Positions 37,854 to 46,760 are shown, numbered from the stretch's first letter. The stretch: 64,000 nucleotides of DNA from Propionibacterium acidifaciens DSM 21887 (GCF_000426605.1 NZ_AUFR01000001.1:124001-188000); one strand, 5' to 3'. Program-made: numbers and translations. The notes: generated from the sequence alone by a model not told the origin.

Positions 37854-38694
37854 GACCGCCTCCGGGGCGCGTGGGGCGAGTCCCCGCACCGGCGCTCCAC
37901 GGGGCGAGGAAGGCCCGCAGCAGCCCGATGAAGACCTGCGGACGGTCGGCGTGCACCCAGTGGCCCGCGCCCCGGACGCGGACCAGCCGGACGCGGGGGA
38001 AGAGCGCGCGCATGACCGGTTCGTGGCGGTCCTGCACGTAGTCGGAGTCGGCTCCGGCGACCCACAGCACAGGGCCGTCCCAGTGGGCGCCCGCCATGTC
38101 GGGGAAGCCGCACACGACGTCCAGCTCGGCGCGCAGCAGGCGCGGGTCGCCGAGCCACGCCCATCCCGGCCCGTCGTCGGTGCGTCGCAGGTTCTGCAGG
38201 ACGAAGCCGCGGACCGTCGGATCGGGGATGGCCGGGGCGAGCGCCTCGTCCGCCTCGGCGCGTGAGCGCAGCCGCGTCAGGTCGAGCGCCAGCATCGCGT
38301 CGATGATCCGGCCGAAGGACTCGGCGCCGTCGTGGTCGACGGGTGAGACGTCGACGACGACGAGCCCGGCGACGAGGTCGGGGTGGCGCAGGGTCAGGCA
38401 CATGGCGATCTTGCCGCCCATCGAGTGGCCGACGAGGACGACGGGGCGCTCGGCGGCGCCGCGGGCGCGCAGCTCGGCGGCGATGACGTCGGCCAGCTCC
38501 AGGTAGTCGACGTGCTCGGTCCGCCCCGAACGGCCGTGGTTCGGCACGTCGACGAGCAGGCTCGTTGCCAGGTCCGCGATGCCCCTGGCCGCCGTGGACA
38601 GGTTCTGGCCCTGGCCGAGCAGGCCGTGGAGGAGGACGACCGGCACCGGGCCGGAGCCGATCGTCGCGGTGTGCAGCCCGACGGCCCCGCTCAC
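37840..38694 (-). CDS. Alpha/beta-hydrolase (YbfF-like esterase)
   Basis: A 284-residue alpha/beta-hydrolase. It has the oxyanion motif LLHGLLGQGQN, DVPNHGRS, the nucleophile elbow GHSMGGK, the acid VAGADSDYV and the final histidine GAGHWVHAD, a pattern most like the E. coli YbfF esterase group. The GTG start at 38694 overlaps the stop of the upstream zinc-ribbon gene by 4 bp, so the two form one operon. The substrate is unknown. Confidence 0.85.
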   Translation of the reverse strand: MSGAVGLHTATIGSGPVPVVLLHGLLGQGQNLSTAARGIADLATSLLVDVPNHGRSGRTEHVDYLELADVIAAELRARGAAERPVVLVGHSMGGKIAMCLTLRHPDLVAGLVVVDVSPVDHDGAESFGRIIDAMLALDLTRLRSRAEADEALAPAIPDPTVRGFVLQNLRRTDDGPGWAWLGDPRLLRAELDVVCGFPDMAGAHWDGPVLWVAGADSDYVQDRHEPVMRALFPRVRLVRVRGAGHWVHADRPQVFIGLLRAFLAPWSAGAGTRPTRPGGGLSPA

Positions 38695-38969
38695 GGGCGG
38701 CGCTCCCAGCAGGAGCCGTGGAAGTGGCGGCGGAAGTCCAGGCCCGAGCCGGAGCCGATCGGCGGGGTGTGCGGCCAGGCGACGACGTGGGCGGTGCCCG
38801 CGGAGACGATCCCGTCGCACTCGGGGCAGCGGTAGTCCTTCGTCGACCGCCCGGCGCGGATCCGGCGCACGACCCAGCGGCCGTCGCGCTTGACGGCGCT
38901 GGTCGGGTACGAGGCGAGCCGCAGCGGGCGCGCGGGGCGCGTGTGCTTGCTCGGACGACGGTGTGCCAC
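38691..38969 (-). CDS. Conserved actinobacterial zinc-ribbon-like protein
   Basis: A 92-residue basic protein found widely in actinobacteria and often mislabelled ATP/GTP-binding protein. It carries YRCPECDGIVSAGTAHVVAWP and a later HFHGSCW, giving a CxxC plus His/Cys set that could bind zinc. The gene starts with GTG at 38969, has a leaderless -10 box and is divergent from nucS across 76 bp. Function is unknown. Confidence 0.8.
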   Translation of the reverse strand: MAHRRPSKHTRPARPLRLASYPTSAVKRDGRWVVRRIRAGRSTKDYRCPECDGIVSAGTAHVVAWPHTPPIGSGSGLDFRRHFHGSCWERRP

Positions 38970-38975
38970 GCCCCA

Positions 38976-38981
38976 AGACTA
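38976..38981 (-). promoter_or_regulatory. -10 box of the zinc-ribbon/hydrolase operon, leaderless type
   Basis: On the minus strand TAGTCT ends 6 nt before GTG 38969. It is the same hexamer as at aroA. Confidence 0.55.
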
Positions 38982-39033
38982 GTCGGGCGCCGGGCCCGTG
39001 CCCGGCGCCGCACCGGCGGGGCGGCGCTGCTGA

Positions 39034-39039
39034 TACCGT
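39034..39039 (+). promoter_or_regulatory. -10 box of nucS, leaderless type
   Basis: TACCGT ends 6 nt before the GTG at 39046; no ribosome-binding site fits in the gap. Confidence 0.55.
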
Positions 39040-39045
39040 GGTCGG

Positions 39046-39753
39046 GTGCGTTTGGTGATTGCCCGGTGCCAGGTCGACTACGGCGGCAAGCTCACGGCCC
39101 ATCTGCCGATGGCCACCCGCCTCATCATGATCAAGGCCGACGGGGCCGTGTCCGTCCATGCCGATGACCGCGCTTACAAGCCGCTCAACTGGATGACCCC
39201 GCCGTGCACGCTCACCGTCCGGGATGCGCCGGCCGACCTCGCCGCGACGACGGCCGAGCTGGACGAGCGGATCGACCAGGTGTGGACGGTCCGGGGCGGC
39301 GAGGACACCCTCCAGATCGCCATCGCCGAGATCATCGACGACAGCGAGTACGATCTGGGCGTCGAGCCCGGGCTGCGCAAGGACGGCGTCGAGGCCCATC
39401 TGCAGGCCCTGCTGGCGGAGAACCCCGGCACCTTCGGTGAGGGCTTCACGCTCGTGCGCCGCGAGTACCCGACCCCCATCGGGCCGGTCGACATCATGCT
39501 CCACGACGCCCGGGGCGCCTACGTGGCGGTCGAGGTGAAGCGGCGCGGCGAGATCGACGGCGTCGAGCAGCTCACCCGCTACCTCAAGATGATGAACCGC
39601 GACCCGCTCATCGCGCCCGTCAGCGGTGTCCTCGCGGCTCAGGAGATCAAGCCGCAGGCGCGCGTCCTGGCGGCCGACCGCGGCATCACCTGCCTCACCG
39701 TCGACTACGACGCGCTGCGCGGCATCGACAACGCCGCCGAGCGGCTCTTCTGA
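39046..39753 (+). CDS. nucS: Mismatch-specific endonuclease NucS/EndoMS
   Basis: Endonuclease of the non-canonical mismatch repair used by actinobacteria that lack MutS/MutL, 235 residues. The N-terminal DNA-binding/dimer domain ([16 protein letters not shown]...) is followed by the RecB-like nuclease core with Asp149 (GPVDIML), Glu163 and Lys165 ([13 protein letters not shown]) and QLTRYL. The C-terminal ERLF resembles the tail reported to bind the sliding clamp. Start is GTG, as the leaderless -10 box indicates. Confidence 0.95.
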   Translation: MRLVIARCQVDYGGKLTAHLPMATRLIMIKADGAVSVHADDRAYKPLNWMTPPCTLTVRDAPADLAATTAELDERIDQVWTVRGGEDTLQIAIAEIIDDSEYDLGVEPGLRKDGVEAHLQALLAENPGTFGEGFTLVRREYPTPIGPVDIMLHDARGAYVAVEVKRRGEIDGVEQLTRYLKMMNRDPLIAPVSGVLAAQEIKPQARVLAADRGITCLTVDYDALRGIDNAAERLF

Positions 39754-39798
39754 GCCGAGGGCCGTCGAGCGGCCGCCCCTCCTCCGCCCGGGCGTCCC

Positions 39799-41436
39799 TC
39801 AGCGGCGCTTCCTCCCGTGCTGCTGGGCGGCCGGTGCCGCGACGACCTCCTCGGTGTTGATGAGGGCGGTCGGCTCGTCGGCGGCGGCCCCGGCGTCCTC
39901 GGGCGGGGCCTCCTTGAGCCACTCCTCGTTGTCGGTGATGTGGACCTCGCGGGTGTCCTCGGCGTCCTCGTCGCCCCGGTCGTCCCCGCCCTCGGGCAGG
40001 GCGACGTCGACCGGGGGCTCCGCCCCGTCCGCGTCGGCGAAGTCCTCGGCGGCCTCCTCGCCGAGCTCGCGGATGTCGGCGAGCTGGGCTACGAGGGTGT
40101 CCTTGCGCAGCTGGAGGGCGTTGGTCTCGCGTTGGAGCTGCTCCTTGCGCCAGGAGTACTGCTCCTCGAGGCGGTCCTTCATCATGGCCGACTGGCGGTT
40201 GGCCGCGGCGACGGTCGCCTCGGCCGTGTTCGCGGCCTCGATCTTGATCTGCTCGGCGTTCTCGAGCGCCTCGTCGGTGATCCTGCGGGCCTCCTCGGTC
40301 TGCTTCTGCACCGAACGGGTGGACTCCTCGGTCGCCTTCGTCGCGGCCGCGTAGAGCTCGGCGATCTCGGCGCGCATCTGCTCGGCCTGGGCGGTGGCCT
40401 CCTCCTGGCGCGCCCGGGCCGCCTCGTTGGCCTCGACGCGGATGGCGTCTGCCCCGGCGCGGGCCTCCTCGAGGATCTTCTCGGCCTGCCCCTGGGCGGC
40501 GCTCGCGGTGTCCGCGGCCAGCCGGCCCGCCTTCGACGTCGTCTCGGAGGCCTCGGCGCGGGCGGAGCGCAGCAGATCGGCAGCCTCCTGCTCGGCCTTC
40601 GTCCGCGTCTCGGAGGCCTCGGTGCGCGCCGAGGCGAGCAGGTCCTCCGCCTCGGCGGTGGCGTCGGCCTTGATCCGCTCGGCCTCGGCGGTGGCGTCGG
40701 CCTTGATCCGCTCGGCCTCGGCGGTGGCGTCGGCGATGATCCGCTCGGCCTGCGTGCGCGCGGAGCCGGTGATCTGGTCGGCCTCGTTGCGCGAGGCGGT
40801 CGCCGCGTCGGCGGCCTCCTTGGCGAGCTGGTTGCGGGAGGCCTCGGCCTCGCCCTCGGCGGTGCGGCGCGTCATGGCGGCGGTGTGCTCGGCCTCGTCC
40901 GTGATCGTCCGGGCCTGGCGCTGGGCCGTCTCGACGAGAGTGCCGGCCTGGGCCTTGGCCTCGTCGAGGACGGCCTGGCTCTGGCGCTGGAGCTCCTCGC
41001 GCATCGTGCGCAGATTCGTCATGCCGGAGACGCGGATGTCGTCGGCCTCGGTCTGGGCGTTCGCGCGCAGGTCGGCCGCGACGCGGCGGCCCTCCTCCTT
41101 GATCCGCTCGGCCTCGATGCCCGCCTTCGAGACGAGGTCGTCGGATTGAGCCTCGGCGGCGCGCAGCAGCGCGGTGGCGTGCGCGCCGAGCCGGGTGAAG
41201 TCGGTGGTGCCCTGCTGGGCCTTGAGCGACTCGAGGTCGCGCAGCCGGTCGCGGTTGAGTTGACGCGCCGCGGCGAGACGGCGCTCGAGGTCGCGCACGT
41301 AGTTGTCGACCGAGCTGCGGTCGTATCCCATCATGGCGTGCGGGAAGCTGCCCGCGGCGCTGGCCCGGTCGTCGAAGAGGTTGAGGCCGGTCTCCTCGCT
41401 GAACTCGTCAGCGCCGGCGTCGGTGTAATCGCTCAT
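39799..41436 (-). CDS. DivIVA/Scy-like coiled-coil polarity protein
   Basis: A 545-residue, strongly acidic coiled-coil protein. Residues 30-75 hold a DivIVA-like GYDRSSVDNYVRDLERRLA segment, then about 350 residues of Ala/Glu/Arg/Gln-rich coiled coil with 11-residue periodicity (ADATAEAERIK repeated three times), and an acidic C-terminal tail. This resembles Scy/FilP/Wag31-type proteins that organise polar growth and the cytoskeleton. ATG 41436 has AGGAG 6 nt upstream. No gene partner is visible; the role in polar growth is inferred. Confidence 0.78.
   Translation of the reverse strand: MSDYTDAGADEFSEETGLNLFDDRASAAGSFPHAMMGYDRSSVDNYVRDLERRLAAARQLNRDRLRDLESLKAQQGTTDFTRLGAHATALLRAAEAQSDDLVSKAGIEAERIKEEGRRVAADLRANAQTEADDIRVSGMTNLRTMREELQRQSQAVLDEAKAQAGTLVETAQRQARTITDEAEHTAAMTRRTAEGEAEASRNQLAKEAADAATASRNEADQITGSARTQAERIIADATAEAERIKADATAEAERIKADATAEAEDLLASARTEASETRTKAEQEAADLLRSARAEASETTSKAGRLAADTASAAQGQAEKILEEARAGADAIRVEANEAARARQEEATAQAEQMRAEIAELYAAATKATEESTRSVQKQTEEARRITDEALENAEQIKIEAANTAEATVAAANRQSAMMKDRLEEQYSWRKEQLQRETNALQLRKDTLVAQLADIRELGEEAAEDFADADGAEPPVDVALPEGGDDRGDEDAEDTREVHITDNEEWLKEAPPEDAGAAADEPTALINTEEVVAAPAAQQHGRKRR
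40651..40749 (-). repeat. Three tandem 33-bp repeats in the coiled-coil gene
   Basis: Units at 40651-40683, 40684-40716 and 40717-40749 each encode ADATAEAERIK-type 11-mers. Units one and two are identical and unit three differs in one short stretch. The number of units could vary by slippage without breaking the frame. Confidence 0.85.
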
Positions 41437-41520
41437 CAAAAGCTCCTGAGGAAGGTCATCTGAAGGGTACCAACGGGGCGGGCCCGTCGCGCCGCGGACT
41501 CGCCGCCCCGGACACCGGGC

Positions 41521-42119
41521 TCAGCGGTGCGGCCCGGTCGGGGCCCGGCGCCCGGCGTCCTCCTCGCGCAGGCGGAGCCCGGAGCGCCTGGCCGGGACGA
41601 CGCGCCGAAGCGCGCGCAGGAGGCGCGGATCGCGTCCATGTCGGCCCGCACGTCGTCGGTCATCGTCAGCGTGGGGCCGATCTCGACCTCCCCGCGCGCC
41701 GGGTCGATCCCCGCCGGCGTGACGGGCGGCCCGGCGGCGAGGGCGATCCTGCGGAATCCCGACCGGCCAGTGCGCGCGTGGCGAACGGGTGCCCTTCGGC
41801 GCGATGACGAGCTGGAAGCGGTCGCCCCCGCCCGGGCGACGAGCTCGTCGACGAGACCGCCGGGACGGGAGCGGTCGACGCCGATGCCGCCCATGGCCCG
41901 GATGAGGGGGCCTGCGGGGCCCCTGACCCAGGAGTCCTTGATGAGCACCTTCATCGGCATCCCGTAGTGCCAGGCGACGCCGAGGAGGGCGATGAAGTCC
42001 CAGTTGCCCGTGTGGGGCGCGCCGAGGAAGACGCCCGGCTCGGACGGCGGCTCGTGGCCGACGAGACGGTAGGGGGACAGGCGCCAGCCGAGACCGGCCA
42101 GGCCGCGACGGATTCTCAT
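41521..42119 (-). pseudogene. 1-acyl-glycerol-3-phosphate acyltransferase-like gene with three frameshifts
   Basis: The start (MRIRRGLAGLGWRLSPYRLVG) and FLGAPHTGNWDFIALLGVAWHYGMPMKVLIKDSWVRGP-type region match small PlsC-like acyltransferases with an HxxxxD-like HTGNWD motif. Near 41840 the frame slips so that GDRFQLVIAPKGTRSPRAHW is read only in another frame. It returns about 24 codons later at RSGFRRIALAAG (near 41768). It slips again near 41615, so the natural end (SGLRLREEDAG... stop at 41521) is in the second frame. Either the gene is decaying or the sequence has indel errors in GC runs. Lysophospholipid acylation is the inferred ancestral role. Confidence 0.75.
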
Positions 42120-42188
42120 GACACCATCGTGCCGCACCGCCCGTTCGGGGACGCCCGGTCCGCCGGACCAGGTGCGCCCCACGGCCCC

Positions 42189-44840
42189 TCAGCCGCCGTT
42201 CCGGACCGGCGGTCCGCCGGGCCAGGGCGTCGGCCCCTGCGGCGCCCACCCGGGGGCGCCCTGCTGCTGGGGCCGGGCGGGGCCCTGCTGCCAGGCCACG
42301 GCCTGCTGGGCTGCCGGCGGCGCGGCCTGCGCGGCGGGGGAGGGGGCGCCCCACTGGGCGTCCGCCCGCGCGTAGAGGACGGACAGCCCGAAGCAGACGA
42401 GGCCGCCCACGAGCAGCGCGAGGACCCTCGTGAGGGAGCTCTGCGCCCCGAGGTCCCAGAAGGCGAACCTGAGGACCATGAGGATGACGAGGCACAGCCC
42501 GTAGAGGCGCACGGCCCGGGCCCTCCGGCGGAAACCGAGGACGATCGCCAGGGCCCCGGAGACGAGCATCGCGACCCCGGCGGCCGCGCCCGTCACGGCC
42601 GTGTCTCTCACGAGGAGGGTCGCCGCGACCACGAGCCAGGTGCCGACGAGGGCCGCGACGAGGCCGTGGAACGGCAGCGCGAGCAGTGGGGCCAGCAGCC
42701 ACACGACAGCGACCGCGAGGGCGAGGGTCGCCGCTCCGAGGACGATGCGCTGGCCCTGCGCGGCGGCGACCCCGTCGGGCGCCGCGGCGTCCAGCAGCGT
42801 CCAGTTCCAGGACCACGCCCACGCGACGAGTGCGAGGATGACGGAGGCCCACGAGGAGGGACGGGTGCGGCCGGTGCCGGTGACGGGCCGGGCGCGGTCC
42901 CCGGCGTGCCGGCCGGCGAGCAGGGCGAGGGGACGGTGCAGCCCCTGGCCCAGGCCGAGCGCGGCGAGCAGGACGAGGGCGGCCGCCGAGAGCCCCCAGC
43001 CCAGGGCCGGTACCCACCGCTGCGGGAGGCCGAGCCCGCCGGCCGTCGCAGCGGCGGTCAGGGGGACCCGCCACACGAGCAGGGCCGCCACGACGAGGGT
43101 GGTCGGGCGCACGGCGCCATTGCCCGGCAGGAGATGATCGGCGAGCAGGACGAGGCAGACGACGGCGAGGGCGTTGGCGAGGACGACGACGGAGTCGTCC
43201 CAGCGGTTCGCCGCCACCGCCTGGACGAGCACCGCGAGGAGGCCGAGGACCCACGCCCCCGACACGTCGCCGGCCAGGAGCACCGAGACCTCGGCGAGCA
43301 GGGCGACGAGCAGGAGCTCGCCGAGCAGCGGCGCCGGCAGGCCGCCCAGGGGCGAGCCGATCAGCCCCGCCAGGAGAGCCGCGGCGAGGAGGCAGTGGCC
43401 CGCCCATGCGGCGAACGTCGGGCGCACGGCCGGCAGGAGCCGGGCGAGCGCGGCGGCGCCGAGCACGGCCAGGAGCAGATGGGAGCTCGTGCGCGAGTCC
43501 AACGGGGCGTCCGGAAGGGCGATGAGGCGGACGAACAGGACGGCGAGGACGAGGGGCGCGCCCAGCCAGGCGGCCCCCCACGGGTTCGAGGGCCGAGCGG
43601 CCGGGCTCGGCCCCTGCCCGTCCCGGTCGGCCGGCGGAGCCTCCCGGAGGTCCTGCGCGGCGCGGGCGCAGGCGGTGAGGACGAGCAGGTGCGCGACGAG
43701 GACGCCGACGAGCAGCCCCGTGGCTGCGGCCGTCCCCGGCACTGAGATCCGGTGGGCGCCCTCGAAGGGCGCGAGGACCGCGGTGACGACGACGAGGAGG
43801 AGGGGCGCGACGAGGTGGGCGGGTCGTGCCGTCGGCGGCACGACCCGGACCACGACGGCCGACGCGAGGGCCGTCGCGCCGACGTAGGAGACCATGAGGA
43901 GCAGGGCGAGCAGGGACTCCTGGGGACGCGCGGCGGCCTGCCCGGCGGCGAGCGCCGCCGTCGCCACGCCGCCGAGGGCGGCGATGACCGTCGTGAGGAC
44001 GAGGCGGGTGCACGCGGCGAGGACGATGAGCACCAGGGTCCACGCGCCCAGCGCGGCGAAGGCGGGGACGGCCGGGACGATCCCCAGCAGACAGGCCCCC
44101 ATGAGCCCGACGAACCCGAGACCGCCGCCGATCCCCATGACCGTCGCGGCGTGGAGGCCGCTGACATGCCGACGCAGCGCCAGCCACGTCCCCGTGGCGG
44201 TGAGCCCGACGCCGAGGGCCAGCACCGCGCCAACCTTGACCGTGTCGGGGATCGCATCCCAGAGCATCGCGACGAGGGTCGCCCCCGAGAGGATGACGAG
44301 GAGGGCCGCCGCGCCCGCGAGGAGGTACGTGCCGACGCGGCTCTCCGTGCGGGCTGGGCGCGACGGCGCCGCGGTGAGGGGGTCCTGCCCCCGGGGAACG
44401 GGGCCGGGCGCGCCGGTCCACGAGGGGGCGGCAGGCGGCACGGTCCAGGGACCCGGAGGCGGGGCCTGCGGCGGGACGCCCGTCCGCTGGGGCGGTGGCG
44501 GCACGGCCGGGGCGCCCATCGCCGGGACGACGGGCATCGCCGGGGCCGCGAGGCCTGGCATCGCGACCGGGGCTGGGGTCGGCGCCTGCGGCGGGACGCC
44601 CGTCCGCTGGGGCGGTGGCGGTACGACCGGGGCGCCCATCGCCGGCGGGACCACGGGCATCGCCGGCGGGGTCGGGGCGGGCGCCGCCGCCCCACCAGGC
44701 GGGGCATGCGTCCGCGGGGCGTCGGCGTGCAGGCCCGCCTCGATGGATGCGAGGCGTCCCTCGAGGGCGCCGAGCCGTGCGTCGATCCCCCTGAGGGCCT
44801 CGAGGACGTCATCCGAGAAGGGCGCCGGGTCCGTTCCCAT
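42189..44840 (-). CDS. Large DUF2339-like multi-pass membrane protein
   Basis: An 883-residue protein. It has a short coiled N-terminus (ALRGIDARLGALEGRLASIEAG), a Pro/Ala-rich region with a 40-residue repeat (about 50-165), and then about 25 hydrophobic segments to the end, closed by a Gln/Pro-rich tail. This layout is that of DUF2339 proteins, whose function is not known. ATG 44840 is chosen over more upstream starts because GAGGAGA lies 6-8 nt before it. The neighbours give no clear context. Confidence 0.72.
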   Translation of the reverse strand: MGTDPAPFSDDVLEALRGIDARLGALEGRLASIEAGLHADAPRTHAPPGGAAAPAPTPPAMPVVPPAMGAPVVPPPPQRTGVPPQAPTPAPVAMPGLAAPAMPVVPAMGAPAVPPPPQRTGVPPQAPPPGPWTVPPAAPSWTGAPGPVPRGQDPLTAAPSRPARTESRVGTYLLAGAAALLVILSGATLVAMLWDAIPDTVKVGAVLALGVGLTATGTWLALRRHVSGLHAATVMGIGGGLGFVGLMGACLLGIVPAVPAFAALGAWTLVLIVLAACTRLVLTTVIAALGGVATAALAAGQAAARPQESLLALLLMVSYVGATALASAVVVRVVPPTARPAHLVAPLLLVVVTAVLAPFEGAHRISVPGTAAATGLLVGVLVAHLLVLTACARAAQDLREAPPADRDGQGPSPAARPSNPWGAAWLGAPLVLAVLFVRLIALPDAPLDSRTSSHLLLAVLGAAALARLLPAVRPTFAAWAGHCLLAAALLAGLIGSPLGGLPAPLLGELLLVALLAEVSVLLAGDVSGAWVLGLLAVLVQAVAANRWDDSVVVLANALAVVCLVLLADHLLPGNGAVRPTTLVVAALLVWRVPLTAAATAGGLGLPQRWVPALGWGLSAAALVLLAALGLGQGLHRPLALLAGRHAGDRARPVTGTGRTRPSSWASVILALVAWAWSWNWTLLDAAAPDGVAAAQGQRIVLGAATLALAVAVVWLLAPLLALPFHGLVAALVGTWLVVAATLLVRDTAVTGAAAGVAMLVSGALAIVLGFRRRARAVRLYGLCLVILMVLRFAFWDLGAQSSLTRVLALLVGGLVCFGLSVLYARADAQWGAPSPAAQAAPPAAQQAVAWQQGPARPQQQGAPGWAPQGPTPWPGGPPVRNGG
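44461..44670 (-). repeat. 120-bp tandem duplication in the Pro-rich region of the DUF2339-like gene
   Basis: The stretch beginning at 44461 recurs at 44581 with only a few differences over the first 60 bp, and more loosely after that. It encodes the repeated PPPPQRTGVPPQAP segment. Confidence 0.8.
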
Positions 44841-45028
44841 CGTCTTCTCCTCATCCACGGCGGCCTCTCCTTCTGCCGATGGGTCGGACCGTCTGGGTCG
44901 GACCACCACGTTCCCCCATCGTACGGGCAGTCCGGCGGGGGAGAGGACCATCACGAGCGGCGGGGCGGCGGCGCAGGGCACCCGGGTCCGGGGCCACTCC
45001 CCGGGCGCCGATGGCGGCGCGGACGCGA

Positions 45029-45059
45029 CCGTGGCGCGCCTCGACAGGGCGCGCCACGG
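45029..45059. terminator. Hairpin downstream of methylmalonyl-CoA epimerase gene
   Basis: A 12-bp perfect stem (45029-45040 with 45048-45059) and 7-nt loop lies 44 bp after the minus-strand epimerase stop. Confidence 0.7.
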
Positions 45060-45102
45060 ATGATCCGCCGCCGGACCGTCATCGGCCGGGGCTCGGGAGG
45101 AC

Positions 45103-45549
45103 TCAGTTCTTCGGGTACTGGGTGAGCTCGATGAGCACGCCGCGACCCGACTTCGGGTGCATGAAGTTGATGCGGTTGCCGCCGGTGCCGACCCGCGGCT
45201 CGTCGTAGAGCAGGCGCACGCCGCGCTCGCGCAGGGTGGCGCTCACGGCGTCGATGTCGTCGACGCGCCACGCCATGTGGTGCAGGCCCGCGCGGCCGTT
45301 GTTCTTCTCGAGCCACTTGGCGGTGGTGGAGGTCTCGCTGATCGGGCTGATCATCTGGACCTGGGTCATGTCGGGGGTCAGCTCGGCGGCGGGGGCCATC
45401 ATGATCTCGAGAATCCCCTGGTCGGGGTTCTCCTCACGATGGATCTCGTGCCAGCCGAAGGTCTCGATGTAGAACTTCGCGGCTTCGTCGGCATCGGGGC
45501 ACGCGTAGGCGACATGGTCGATGCAGGTGAAGAGATCTTCGTTTTCCAT
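45103..45549 (-). CDS. mce: Methylmalonyl-CoA epimerase
   Basis: VOC-fold metalloenzyme of 148 residues that interconverts (R)- and (S)-methylmalonyl-CoA. Metal ligands are suggested by FTCIDHVAYA (His), VQMISP, GLHHMAWRV (His) and VLIELTQ (Glu); the central GWHEIHREENPDQGI segment is typical. The ATG at 45549 (MENEDLF) is preferred over a start 48 bp upstream. It works with the B12 adenosyltransferase at 36413-37078 in propionate or succinyl-CoA metabolism. It lies beside the thioredoxin-TPR gene, as in mycobacteria. Confidence 0.92.
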   Translation of the reverse strand: MENEDLFTCIDHVAYACPDADEAAKFYIETFGWHEIHREENPDQGILEIMMAPAAELTPDMTQVQMISPISETSTTAKWLEKNNGRAGLHHMAWRVDDIDAVSATLRERGVRLLYDEPRVGTGGNRINFMHPKSGRGVLIELTQYPKN

Positions 45550-45640
45550 GGGGACATCATCGCACAGACCGGCCGACCTGGCGCCGTCGGGCGGCATTGG
45601 TCACGGGCCCTGCCCCCGGCCCGGCGGGACCGGCCGCGGA

Positions 45641-45668
45641 CCCCGTGCCCCGGCGCCGGGGCACGGGG
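45641..45668. terminator. 28-bp perfect palindrome after the thioredoxin-TPR gene
   Basis: 14-bp arms at 45641-45654 and 45655-45668 are perfectly complementary with no spacer, so a hairpin would have a 12-bp stem and 4-nt loop. It begins 3 bp after the minus-strand stop at 45672. Confidence 0.7.
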
Positions 45669-45671
45669 CGC

Positions 45672-46640
45672 TCAGAAGAGCGCCCGGCCCAGGTCGCGGC
45701 GGGCGGCCAGCAGCACCGGGTCGGCCGGGTCCATCGTCTCGAAGAGCTCGAGGACGCGCACGCGCACGCGCTCCCGGTCCTCGCCCGCGGTGGTGCGCAC
45801 GAGGCCGATGAGGCGCTCGAAGGCGCGGGCCGCGTCGCCGGCGATGATCTGGGCGTCGGCGGCGGCGAACGCCTTGTCGATGTCCTGCGGATCGGCGTCG
45901 GCGGCGGCGACGGCGTCCCGGGCGTCGCCGGAGGCGCCGCGCAGGAGCATCGAGGCGGTGGCCCGAGCGGCGGCCGCCTCGTGGTCCTTCGGGTTCGCCG
46001 CGAGGAGTCTGTCGTACTCGGCGATGGCGGTGGCGTAGTCGCCGGCGGCCATCGCGTCGTCGGCCCTGGCGAAGCGCGGGTCGGGGCCGTCCTCGGGGTG
46101 CGACACGGGGGCGACGCGGCCCGCCACGCCGTTGGCGACGGCCATGTCGAGCACCTGCTTCATGACGGCGCGGACCTGCTGCTCGTCGGCGGTGCCCTGG
46201 AAGAGCGGGGCGACCTGACCGCCGATGACCGCGACGACGGTCGGGACGGCTTGCACACCGAGGGCCTGGGCAATGCCCGGCTGGGTGTCGACGTCGACGG
46301 TGGCGAGCAGCCAGCGGCCCGCGTCGCCGTCGGAGACTCTCGTGAGCGTCTCCCGGAACCGTCGGCAGCCCGGGTCGGAGCCCGACAGGAGCGCGATGAC
46401 CACGGGGTGGTTCATGGACTGCTGGAGCACGGAATTCAGCTCGGCCTGGGTGACCTCGACCGCATAGCTGCCCACGCCGGCGGCCGGGCCGGAGGGGTCC
46501 TGCTCGGCGGGGGCCCGGGCCGCCAGCTGGGACAGATCGATGGCGCCGGGACGACTGAACGAGGCGTTGGCGGCGGGTGCTGCGGCGCCCTGACGCTGCG
46601 GCGCGTCGGAGGCCCTGTGCGGATTGACCGGTTGACTCAT
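45672..46640 (-). CDS. Thioredoxin-like protein with TPR tail (CnoX/YbbN-like)
   Basis: A 322-residue cytoplasmic protein. An N-terminal flexible region (about 1-65) precedes a thioredoxin fold (about 68-170: VVIALLSGSDPGCRRF, LLATVDVDTQPGIAQALGVQAVPTVVAVIGG with the cis-Pro). Then come TPR-like helices (about 195-322). The CxxC site is degenerate, with only one Cys kept in GSDPGC, so disulfide reductase activity is unlikely; a holdase or co-chaperone role as in CnoX/YbbN is inferred. The corresponding mycobacterial gene is also next to the epimerase. An AACAAT box lies 6 nt before the ATG. Confidence 0.83.
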   Translation of the reverse strand: MSQPVNPHRASDAPQRQGAAAPAANASFSRPGAIDLSQLAARAPAEQDPSGPAAGVGSYAVEVTQAELNSVLQQSMNHPVVIALLSGSDPGCRRFRETLTRVSDGDAGRWLLATVDVDTQPGIAQALGVQAVPTVVAVIGGQVAPLFQGTADEQQVRAVMKQVLDMAVANGVAGRVAPVSHPEDGPDPRFARADDAMAAGDYATAIAEYDRLLAANPKDHEAAAARATASMLLRGASGDARDAVAAADADPQDIDKAFAAADAQIIAGDAARAFERLIGLVRTTAGEDRERVRVRVLELFETMDPADPVLLAARRDLGRALF

Positions 46641-46760
46641 GCATCCATTGTTCCACCGGGCGATCGGGGTCCGGTCGGTCCCCGGATCGGGGGACGATTG
46701 GGGCCGGGTCGCTGCACGAACCCCCTGCGCGGTGCGGTCCGGGTGAGAGAGAATGGGGCC

